This document shows, piece after piece, positions 14,941-22,384 of a DNA stretch of 64,000 nt (the stretch's first letter is position 1; every line of letters begins with the position of its first letter). Below the pieces are notes generated by a model. It was not told the DNA's origin, ran no database searches, and saw only the letters and a program-made list of their open reading frames with translations. Source of the stretch: Halobacillus naozhouensis (GTDB lineage: Bacteria > Bacillota > Bacilli > Bacillales > Halobacillaceae); assembly GCF_029714185.1 (NCBI RefSeq), contig NZ_CP121671.1:3038001-3102000 (forward strand). The letters run 5' to 3'. The translations under genes and the position numbers were made by a program.

Positions 14941-16851
14941 TTACAAAATTGGCTCAAAGTGATGGAGGTGTGATTTCCAAAGGTGGCCATTACGATGTAC
15001 ATACACAACTGCTTCTTCAAACGTACCTGGGGAAAATTGTGCCGGCAATTCTGCTGGCATCCTTTCCTCCCCGCTAAGCAGTTCATACACAAATTCATTT
15101 CGGGAGTTCGCTGATTTTAATTCAAACGTACTATCGTTACGATCCATCCCTAATAAGATTTTTAATAAAGCAATGGTAAACATTCGCTCCGTGGACATCT
15201 CATTAGGGAACAAGTCAAGTAATTTTTGTAGATCAAAATACCTTTCCCTTTCAATATACAGTGGGATTAATTGCGAGCGTATGCCTTGATTATCATTAGG
15301 ATTAAGTTCGATCAGATCTTCATAAGAGTCAATGGCATTATTCTGTTCACCCTTTTCTTCATATAACTCTGCCAAAAACTCGATTGCTCGCAAAAATGGT
15401 CGCGCCTCTATGACTTGCCAAAGGATAGCATCTTCTCCATCGTCCCACTCTCCCAAACGACGATAACCAGTATCAACGGCTTCTAACACAAATATGAGTT
15501 TTTCTGCCATAACGTTTGTAAACTCTGCTCTTAAAGCAAGTCCATCTATATTATTCTCATCCAACGACAATGCTTCATTTACTAGCCTTCTTTTCTCTTC
15601 CTTATCTTCTGTTTCATAAGCTTCGTATGCCTTAATCTGTGCAAGTTCTGTATCATTTGCAGGAACAAACGGATCATTCCTATGATGATTCATATTAATA
15701 TCATCGATCGAATCGAAATTCATTTGTTCTACCTTTTTATTCAGTTCATATGTGCTTCTTTCAACGCCTATTTGAACACCAGGAGCATAGTAATGAAACA
15801 CCGGTCCTTCATTAAAGCCCTCATAACTCATAATCAGTTCGGAAAAGAATTCTTCTAATTCCTGGTGCCGTTTAGAAATACTGTTTGGGCTGATCCCATA
15901 TTTTTCGGCCACACCTTTTTGCGTAACCATTCGCCCTCCCCCTAAAGAAGGGACATCATAGAAAAAGTATTCAAGGGTTGCTGCAAATACCGCCGGTTTT
16001 CTTATAATCGGATCCTGTTCCTCGCAAAACCTCAGCCATAAGCCTTTCAGTGTTAAATAGGCTTCAAGCTGCTGGTCAGTTACATCTACATGTTTATCAA
16101 GAAGCATAATTACTTCATTTTGCTGAAGCGTTAAATCCCAGTCATCTTCTAAAGACTCGACATCTTCCATATAAAGCCACTTAGGGAATTGATCTAGAAA
16201 AGTGTGATGTAAGTAGCCACTAAGCTCAACAGCCTTTGATTGTGCGTTGAACTCTGCTTCTACTCCAGAAATAAAATAATCATAACCTGATTTTGTATTT
16301 GGCAGTGCAAGAGGTATAAAATTATAAAAACTTCCCCAATTCATTAAAATGCCCATGTAATATGGGAAATCTTGAAGATCTTCGTTGTCCAGTGGAATTC
16401 GTTCTCTTCCTACTTTGAATTGTCCTCCATTTAGGGCATCTTCAACATATACAAATTCATCAGAATCTTCTTCTAAAAGGCGAAAGACACTCGGACATGA
16501 AGATCCCCAAGTCTCAAGAGCCTTCGTTGTAGCTGGCCGAAGCATTGATTTCTTCTTTTGTTTAAAAAAGTGTTGAAATACAGTTTGTCCATCAGTCTGG
16601 GGCACGAATAGTCCTTTATAAAGAAGGTGAACAAAGTGTTCAATCTCTTCTTCTTGAGATGAAGCTTTCGTGGAGGGGAATAAATGAGGGTAATTATCAT
16701 ACATGTAATCCTGAAACTGAAGTAAATAACGGTCCAATTCCTCTTCAACTTTTTTCGAAGGGAATTCAATGACGTTCGTTTTCCCGTGACACTTTTTATA
16801 TTTCTTGCCACTTCCGCAAGGACATGGATCATTTCTACCGACCTTCTCCAT
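14941..16851 (-). CDS. SEC-C motif protein with TPR-like C-terminus
   Basis: The 636-aa protein opens with a zinc-binding SEC-C motif, NDPCPCGSGKKYKKCHG (residues 7-23). It carries an HTH-like stretch MVTQKGVAEKYGISPNSISK near 310. It ends with repeats that read like TPRs (LSLDENNIDGLALRAE, IDSYEDLIELNPNDNQG). SEC-C is borrowed from SecA and often marks chaperone- or ribosome-associated proteins; the function here is unknown. It is long, acidic and cytoplasmic, with a good AGGAG start. It stands alone between R9 and R10. Confidence 0.8.
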   Translation of the reverse strand: MEKVGRNDPCPCGSGKKYKKCHGKTNVIEFPSKKVEEELDRYLLQFQDYMYDNYPHLFPSTKASSQEEEIEHFVHLLYKGLFVPQTDGQTVFQHFFKQKKKSMLRPATTKALETWGSSCPSVFRLLEEDSDEFVYVEDALNGGQFKVGRERIPLDNEDLQDFPYYMGILMNWGSFYNFIPLALPNTKSGYDYFISGVEAEFNAQSKAVELSGYLHHTFLDQFPKWLYMEDVESLEDDWDLTLQQNEVIMLLDKHVDVTDQQLEAYLTLKGLWLRFCEEQDPIIRKPAVFAATLEYFFYDVPSLGGGRMVTQKGVAEKYGISPNSISKRHQELEEFFSELIMSYEGFNEGPVFHYYAPGVQIGVERSTYELNKKVEQMNFDSIDDINMNHHRNDPFVPANDTELAQIKAYEAYETEDKEEKRRLVNEALSLDENNIDGLALRAEFTNVMAEKLIFVLEAVDTGYRRLGEWDDGEDAILWQVIEARPFLRAIEFLAELYEEKGEQNNAIDSYEDLIELNPNDNQGIRSQLIPLYIERERYFDLQKLLDLFPNEMSTERMFTIALLKILLGMDRNDSTFELKSANSRNEFVYELLSGEERMPAELPAQFSPGTFEEAVVYVHRNGHLWKSHLHHFEPIL

Positions 16852-16945
16852 ATAAAATCTCCTCTCTTACAATACTCTATCATCTATTATATAGGTTTTT
16901 TTCAAGTAAGGAAAAACAATAAAACCCATACATTTACAAATATAA

Positions 16946-16984
16946 CCACCTCAGGTCATCCAATATTTGGATGACCTGAGGTGG
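16946..16984. repeat. Palindromic repeat copy 10 (R10)
   Basis: Perfect arms around ATATT, 12 nt beyond the stop of the YkwC-like gene on the minus strand, where a terminator is expected. Confidence 0.93.
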
Positions 16985-16996
16985 AAGATTAATCCA

Positions 16997-17878
16997 TTAT
17001 TTTGTTCTGTAATATTGATAAAGAGCTTGGGTTCCGCTGTTGGCGTAGCCGTCCGCTGAAATTCGATCATACAATTGTTTGGCGAGTTTTAATCCAGGGA
17101 GGTCGATTTCCATTTTTTCTGCGGATTCAATTGCGATTTTCATATCTTTAATAAAATGCTTAATGTAAAATCCTGGCTCCAAATCACCTTTGATGACCCG
17201 AGGAGTGAGGTTACTTAATGACCAACTTCCTGCAGCGCCCCCGCTAATACTCTCAAGTACAGTGGATGGATCAAGTCCCGCAGCCTCAGCATAGATCAAT
17301 GCTTCGGATACACCCATCATATTTGAAGCAATAGCTATCTGATTGCACATTTTTGTAAATTGGCCAGCCCCTGCAGGCCCTTGCAACACGATTTGATCTC
17401 CTAATATGTTCAGAATAGGCTGAATGTATTCCAGTGCCTTCTCTTCCCCTCCGACCATAATCGAAAGTGTTCCTTGCTTCGCTCCAACATCACCACCCGA
17501 CACCGGGGCGTCCAAAGCAAGTGAACCGCGTTCCCCAGCTGTTTGATTAATTTTCTTCGCAAGGTCCGGAGAGGATGTCGTCAAATCAATCAAATAGGTC
17601 CCTGCAGCAGCGTGTTCAAGGATCCCGTTCTCTCCATAATAAACCCCTTCTACATCTGACGGATAGCCGACCATTGTAAATATAATGTCTGATTCCATAG
17701 TCAAACTTCTAACATTATCCTGCCAGTGGGCACCTTTCTCAATCAACTCTTCCGCCTTCGAAGGTGTCCGAGTATATACATTTACTTGATAACCCTCATC
17801 CAGCAAGCGGTTTACCATACTTTTCCCCATAACCCCTGTACCGATCCAGCCGATTCTAGCATTCTTCAATTCTTTCAT
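16997..17878 (-). CDS. NAD(P)-dependent beta-hydroxyacid dehydrogenase (YkwC-like)
   Basis: A 293-aa member of the 3-hydroxyisobutyrate dehydrogenase family. It has an N-terminal Rossmann motif GWIGTGVMGKSM, the substrate loop DAPVSGGDVGAKQGTLSIMVGG, and the catalytic lysine in GAGQFTKMCNQ. It oxidises a short beta-hydroxyacid such as 3-hydroxyisobutyrate or a tartronate-semialdehyde type substrate; the exact one is unknown. ATG 17878 follows AAAGGAGG; the 13 upstream codons are not translated. Confidence 0.9.
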   Translation of the reverse strand: MKELKNARIGWIGTGVMGKSMVNRLLDEGYQVNVYTRTPSKAEELIEKGAHWQDNVRSLTMESDIIFTMVGYPSDVEGVYYGENGILEHAAAGTYLIDLTTSSPDLAKKINQTAGERGSLALDAPVSGGDVGAKQGTLSIMVGGEEKALEYIQPILNILGDQIVLQGPAGAGQFTKMCNQIAIASNMMGVSEALIYAEAAGLDPSTVLESISGGAAGSWSLSNLTPRVIKGDLEPGFYIKHFIKDMKIAIESAEKMEIDLPGLKLAKQLYDRISADGYANSGTQALYQYYRTK

Positions 17879-17904
17879 TTCCAATCCTCCCTTTGCTTTT
17901 ATGT

Positions 17905-17939
17905 AATAAAAAGGCAAGACTCTTCTTCTGAGTCCTGCC
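17905..17939 (-). terminator. Intrinsic terminator of VOC gene
   Basis: On the minus strand GGCAGGACTC pairs with GAGTCTTGCC, followed by TTTTTATT. Confidence 0.85.
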
Positions 17940-17953
17940 TGTCCACTTGTTAT

Positions 17954-18364
17954 TTAAGACTTCTGGTAATTTAAATCCCAGGTCACCCCAAAACGGTCCT
18001 TTACCTTGGCAAACGTCGCCCCCCAGAATGTATCCTGAAGCTCCATATGCACTGTACCGCCTTCACTCAAACGGTTATAAACTGTATTGATTTCATCTTC
18101 ATGATCTAGCTCTAACGCTAAGGAGATCAGGTTACCTGCTTCAGAAGTGCTTCCCGGAAACGTATCGGAAACCATAAAGAAAAGTCCGTCTTTTGTAAAA
18201 CGGGCATGCATAATTCTGTCATCCGCTTCAGGAGGTGTATCAAAATCAGCCTCCCCAAATGTTTGAACATCTGTTATTTCACCTTCAAAAACACTTTTGT
18301 AAAAGTCCAGCGCCTCTTTTGCATTTCCGTTAAACGTAAAGTAAGGATTAGCTTGTTTTTGCAT
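17954..18364 (-). CDS. VOC superfamily protein (PhnB/YjdN-like)
   Basis: 136 aa beginning MQKQANPYFTFNGNAKEALDFYKSVF, with MHARFTKDGLFFMVSD and ends WGATFAKVKDRFGVTWDLNY. This is the PhnB-like branch of the vicinal-oxygen-chelate fold. The enzyme activity is not predictable from sequence; members are usually small metal-dependent or non-catalytic proteins. AAAGGAG precedes the ATG. Single-gene unit with its own terminator. Confidence 0.88.
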   Translation of the reverse strand: MQKQANPYFTFNGNAKEALDFYKSVFEGEITDVQTFGEADFDTPPEADDRIMHARFTKDGLFFMVSDTFPGSTSEAGNLISLALELDHEDEINTVYNRLSEGGTVHMELQDTFWGATFAKVKDRFGVTWDLNYQKS

Positions 18365-18402
18365 TCAATTATCGCTCCTTTTTACTTTATTTTATCATAA
18401 TT

Positions 18403-18424
18403 AAAGGGAAGGCAAACCTTCCCT
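18403..18424 (-). terminator. Intrinsic terminator of second LCP gene
   Basis: AGGGAAGG / CCTTCCCT, loop CAAA, adjacent to the stop codon, then TTTAATTAT on the minus strand. Confidence 0.75.
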
Positions 18425-19351
18425 CTACGAACTGTACTCCTTAATCATGTCATGTGTCTTCTTCACTTCAGACTGCGGCACTTGCAGATAGTAAATATCG
18501 TTGATTCTGGTGCCCTGCCCAGTCATCTGGTACGTCGTCAAGTTCTTCCTGGCACTCCGATAATTCATGGCTAGATTCCTCATATCCTCAAACTTCATAT
18601 TGGTTGCCACGTTTTCCCCGAAGACATCCATAATTGAACCAATATTATTCACAATATTAATCGATGAACCTTTATCAATAACACCTTGAATTACCTGGCG
18701 CTGCCGTTCATTTCGCCCAGCATCTCCCTGAGGGTCGTCATAACGCATACGCACCCATGCAAGGGCTTCTTTCCCTTCAAGCGTAATTTGACCTTCTGGA
18801 AAACTGTAACCTCCCTGGGAAAAAGAAAAGTCATTTTGCACAGTAATCCCGCCCACTAGATCAACCATCTGAGATAAGCCTTCCATATTCATTCGCACAT
18901 AGTAATCCAGACTTATATTCAGGAAATTTTCTACTGTGTTGACAGACATATCGCTGCCGCCAAATGCATAGGCGTGATTAATTTTATCCATGATTCCTTT
19001 TCCGACAATTTTTGTCCGGGTATCTCTGGGAATACTGACCATCTGCATACGGTTATCGGCTGGGTCTAGTGTCATCACAATCATCGTATCGGAACGTCCG
19101 GTGTCATGTTCTCGTTCATCTACACCGAGTAGCAAAACATTTATTGGCTTTTGCGCTTCCACTTTCTTTTTGGTAACTTGATGATCAATGCCTGAAACCT
19201 TTTTATGGATTTCACTATCGACCGTTGTTTTAACATTATGATAGATGGAATATAAATAAGCAGCACTGCCCGCCGCTATAAGTAAGACTACCGCTAGTGA
19301 AATCCATAACCACTTCTTTTTCTTTTTATGTCTATCTTTTCGCGTTGCCAT
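18425..19351 (-). CDS. LytR-CpsA-Psr (LCP) family protein, second paralogue
   Basis: 308 aa with a very basic N-terminus (KDRHKKKKKW), one membrane helix (residues 13-33) and the full LCP set: LLLGVDEREHDTGRSDTMIV, SIPRDTRTK, INHAYAFGG, GRNERQRQVIQGV. It is closely similar along its length to the LCP protein at 10234, including the ending QxEVKKTHDMI. The pair probably arose by duplication and may ligate different wall polymers. AGGGGTG precedes the ATG. Confidence 0.93.
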   Translation of the reverse strand: MATRKDRHKKKKKWLWISLAVVLLIAAGSAAYLYSIYHNVKTTVDSEIHKKVSGIDHQVTKKKVEAQKPINVLLLGVDEREHDTGRSDTMIVMTLDPADNRMQMVSIPRDTRTKIVGKGIMDKINHAYAFGGSDMSVNTVENFLNISLDYYVRMNMEGLSQMVDLVGGITVQNDFSFSQGGYSFPEGQITLEGKEALAWVRMRYDDPQGDAGRNERQRQVIQGVIDKGSSINIVNNIGSIMDVFGENVATNMKFEDMRNLAMNYRSARKNLTTYQMTGQGTRINDIYYLQVPQSEVKKTHDMIKEYSS

Positions 19352-19508
19352 TTCTACACCCCTTTGCCCTTAACCCTACCAATACCGAATATTCTCTGTT
19401 TTACAACACTATTATACATTATTTCTGAGTATTTATTTTACACGTTTCCTTGCATTTTGCAAAATTTAGATAAAATGTTTTACTACCCAAGTTTTATAGA
19501 TAGATATG

Positions 19509-19553
19509 AAAAAGCTGCACCATGTGATCTCACTTCACAAGGTGCAGCTTTTT
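19509..19553. terminator. Bidirectional intrinsic terminator
   Basis: AAAAAGCTGCACC and GGTGCAGCTTTTT form a 13-bp stem 14 nt from the peptide transporter stop. Confidence 0.9.
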
Positions 19554-19566
19554 TATAAAAAAGGTG

Positions 19567-21057
19567 TTACAGAACACCCTTCATTAACTTAGAAATCTTA
19601 GGTGAGAAGAGAAACAAGATAACACCTAATAAGATTGAAACTCCTCCAAGAATACCAAAGTAAGCAATCTCAGTGTTAATATTGTAAAGTTTCACAAGCT
19701 GAGCGTTCATCGCTTGTCCTGCTGCATTAGAAAGAAACCATAGGCTCATTGTTTGTGAGGCAAAAGCTGCAGGCGCCAGTTTAGTTGTGGCTGACAAGCC
19801 CACAGGAGATAATAGCAATTCCCCAATGACAACTATAAAGAAACTGAGCACAAGCCATAATGGATTGACTAAATTATCCCCATTGGTTAACGCAGGAATA
19901 ACCAAGACAAGGAAAGAAATTCCGGCAAACATTAAACCGAATGCAAACTTCTGTGGTGTGCTTGGCTGTTTTCTTTTTAAGCGAATCCATAACCAAGCAA
20001 ATACAGGAGCCAGGAAGATAATAAATAATGGATTTAAAGATTGGAACCATGAAGATTGAATACCCAGCCCACTAAAGCTTAAGTCTACACGCTGGTCTGC
20101 ATACTGAGCTAAAATAATGGATCCTTGCTCCTGGATAGACCAAAACATCATTGACGCGACAAACAAAGGAATGTAGGCAAGCAATCTTGATTTTTCGTTT
20201 TTCGTTGTTTTTTTATTTCGATACATAATAATAAAATAAGCCGTTGGAATAGAGAGACCTAGAAAACTGACAAGATATGTTAAGCGATTGATCGTCATGA
20301 TCCCGGTCGGAATAGTTATAGCAAAAAAGGCAATTACAATGGCTGCACCGATACCTGCTCGTTTGTATGTCTTGCCGCGTTCCACTTTCGTTAATGGATT
20401 AGGAACATTCTTCCCTGCTAAACCAAGGTACTTTTTCTTCGTCACCATAAAGGTAAGTAATCCAAAGAACATACCAACAGCAGCGATAGCAAATCCTGCA
20501 TGAAAGTTAAACTCCTGTCCAACTGTTCCTACGATTAAAGGAGATAAGAAGGCTCCAAGGTTAATCCCCATATAAAAAATGCTGAAACCTGAATCTCGGC
20601 GATAATCCTCAGGTGCATATAGATCTCCCACCACATTAGATACGTTTGGTTTTAATAAACCTGTACCTATAATGATCAGAGCCATTGAAATGAAAAAGGC
20701 CGTTAAACTGCCTGGCAAAGATAAAGCTATGTGTCCAAACATAATGAGGACACCGCCATAAAACACAGTGGATGTCCCACCTAGCAATCTATCAGCAATC
20801 CAACCTCCGATTATTCCTGACATATATACGAGTGCCCCGTAAATAGCCATAATAGAAGCCGCGGTTCCCTCATCTAACCCGAGGCCGCCCTTTGATACTT
20901 CATAATACATATAGAATAATAGGATTGCGCGCATTCCATAATAGGAAAAACGTTCCCAGAATTCGGTGAAGAATAAAGTAAACAATCCTTTAGGGTGACC
21001 AAAGAACCCTTTTTGAGGAACACTGTTTACGATTTCCTCCTTGCTGTAATGAGCCAC
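19567..21057 (-). CDS. POT/PTR family di- and tripeptide transporter (DtpT-like)
   Basis: A 496-aa proton-coupled oligopeptide transporter with about 14 membrane segments. The POT signature region reads FFTEFWERFSYYGMRAIL near residue 30, and GLLKPNVSNVVGDLY and FSIFYMGINLGAFLSPL follow. It imports small peptides. The start is GTG 21057 (MAHYSKEEIV), with AAGGAGG 9 nt upstream; the upstream open codons lack a signal. The 370-bp region upstream holds the AbrB terminator and nothing else recognisable. Confidence 0.92.
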   Translation of the reverse strand: MAHYSKEEIVNSVPQKGFFGHPKGLFTLFFTEFWERFSYYGMRAILLFYMYYEVSKGGLGLDEGTAASIMAIYGALVYMSGIIGGWIADRLLGGTSTVFYGGVLIMFGHIALSLPGSLTAFFISMALIIIGTGLLKPNVSNVVGDLYAPEDYRRDSGFSIFYMGINLGAFLSPLIVGTVGQEFNFHAGFAIAAVGMFFGLLTFMVTKKKYLGLAGKNVPNPLTKVERGKTYKRAGIGAAIVIAFFAITIPTGIMTINRLTYLVSFLGLSIPTAYFIIMYRNKKTTKNEKSRLLAYIPLFVASMMFWSIQEQGSIILAQYADQRVDLSFSGLGIQSSWFQSLNPLFIIFLAPVFAWLWIRLKRKQPSTPQKFAFGLMFAGISFLVLVIPALTNGDNLVNPLWLVLSFFIVVIGELLLSPVGLSATTKLAPAAFASQTMSLWFLSNAAGQAMNAQLVKLYNINTEIAYFGILGGVSILLGVILFLFSPKISKLMKGVL

Positions 21058-21371
21058 GATTTTTAACCTCCTTGATGTATAAGCAGGTAATGCATGTGAA
21101 CATAACATTACCACTTAAAGGAATTTTCAGAAAATTATTTGTCGAAATTCCTCTAGCATTGTAAAATTATATTCCTACTAGCAGGTAAAAATCAATCGAT
21201 TGTAATAAATTCCAAATAGGGATTATTTTCAAACTAAAGAGAATTATTTTTCACTTAAGGTCTATCCTCCTATGTGCAAGAAAATAAAACTATCTCAGAA
21301 ACCCTGTATGTAAACCAAAAGACTCCTTTTCTAGAGGTCCGAAGTCATATGTTAATTTCCAGAACTCCATT

Positions 21372-21404
21372 AAAAAAACCGTTCCTGTAAAAGAACGGTT
21401 TTAG
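21372..21404 (-). terminator. Intrinsic terminator of abrB-like gene
   Basis: AAAACCGTTC / GAACGGTTTT around CTGTAAAA-type loop; T7 follows on the minus strand. Confidence 0.85.
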
Positions 21405-21424
21405 ATCATTGACACTATATTGTA

Positions 21425-21697
21425 TTACTTTGTAATCTTTTCCAACTCATCTTTTAATAGTTCTATACCTTTCTGGCTCAGAACAAGACCGTTATAAAAT
21501 TCACGGTTATCTTCGCTAACTTCTCCAGTTATAACACATTCTTTGTTAGCCTTGTATTTCTTCAAAATAATTTTGTCATCTTCAACAAATATTTCAAGCG
21601 GAGTCTTCTCCTCTACTTGTAATGTTCGACGCAGCTCTTTTGGAATGACAATTCTTCCAAGTTCATCAACTTTTCGTACAACGCCTGTGCTCTTCAT
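21425..21697 (-). CDS. AbrB-family transition-state regulator
   Basis: 90 aa starting MKSTGVVRKVDELGRIVIPK, nearly the signature swapped-hairpin DNA-binding domain of AbrB/Abh, with ELRRTLQVEEKTPLEIF and a C-terminal AbrB-type dimerisation half (ECVITGEVS, LVLSQKGIELL). It binds DNA and represses stationary-phase genes in bacilli. ATG 21697 is chosen, 9 nt after AGGGG. It could be AbrB or its paralogue Abh; the C-terminus does not settle it. Confidence 0.9.
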   Translation of the reverse strand: MKSTGVVRKVDELGRIVIPKELRRTLQVEEKTPLEIFVEDDKIILKKYKANKECVITGEVSEDNREFYNGLVLSQKGIELLKDELEKITK

Positions 21698-21857
21698 TCT
21701 ATTCAACCCCTAATCACATTATATTCTTCATTCCTAGTAAAGCTAGGATATTATTCAGTTTTCAACTAGTCTAACACAATATCGAATCAGGATGAACTAT
21801 TAGAAATACTAATAATCAAGCTCTGACAGCGAGCTGCGATGACATTTACCACATCAT

Positions 21858-21886
21858 TTGCATAAATGTAGTTCAGGGGTTAAACT
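21858..21886 (+). promoter_or_regulatory. Probable promoter of marR-mmpL operon
   Basis: TTGCAT (21858-21863), 17-bp spacer, TAAACT (21881-21886). The -10 overlaps the inverted repeat thought to be the MarR operator. Confidence 0.45.
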
Positions 21887-21913
21887 ATATATGTTGTTTA
21901 GGGTATAAACTAT
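21877..21913. promoter_or_regulatory. Putative MarR operator region
   Basis: Direct repeats GGGGTTAAACTAT (21877-21889) and GGGTATAAACTAT (21901-21913) enclose the inverted pair TAAAC-N10-GTTTA (21881-21900). The position over the -10 fits autorepression by the MarR protein encoded next. Confidence 0.5.
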
Positions 21914-21934
21914 TTTCACCTGGAGGTTTTTATA

Positions 21935-22384
21935 ATGAATGATCGCTTAGATAAAGCTGTAGATCTCTTTAAAGAAGTCATGATCTTCGGTACGGAGAGA
22001 ATAATAAAATCAATTGACCACGAAATCTATGAGCTGTATTCACCAGAACAAATTCATATGCTTCAAATTTTATTCAAGTTGGAAAAAGCATCACCAGGGA
22101 GACTTGCAGAATTACAAGGGGTCCATAAAAGTGCGGTTTCTAACAGGCTGAAAAAGTTGAGCCATAACGGATTAATAGATGTAGTGGAGTCTGAAAAAGA
22201 CCAGCGGGGCAAAACACTGACCTTGACCGACAAAGGAAAATCTATCATCCGACAGTCTAACGAGCTCATTTCCAGCCACATAGAAGAATTACTGGCTGGT
22301 GAACTTAAAGAGTCCGAAATCGATGAATTCATTCGCATATTCAAGAAAGTAAAAGCTATTCTAAAAGTAGAGGACGATCAATAA
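21935..22384 (+). CDS. MarR-family transcriptional regulator
   Basis: 149 aa with the winged-helix core RLAELQGVHKSAVSNRLKKLSHNGLI and the wing VESEKDQRGKTLTLTDKGK. TGGAGG precedes the ATG. Its TAA overlaps the ATG of the exporter gene (TAATG), so the two are translationally coupled, and it probably represses its own operon in response to the exported compound. Confidence 0.92.
   Translation: MNDRLDKAVDLFKEVMIFGTERIIKSIDHEIYELYSPEQIHMLQILFKLEKASPGRLAELQGVHKSAVSNRLKKLSHNGLIDVVESEKDQRGKTLTLTDKGKSIIRQSNELISSHIEELLAGELKESEIDEFIRIFKKVKAILKVEDDQ

Noticed and set aside
1234..16984. Integron cassette array with attC sites
   Set aside because: No integrase, no GTTRRRY-type core sites in the palindromes, gene orientations alternate, and cassettes in integrons rarely alternate strand.
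20605..20625. Partial match to the palindrome arm (TCCTCAGGTGC)
   Set aside because: Lies inside the conserved peptide-transporter coding sequence, short, with no second arm.
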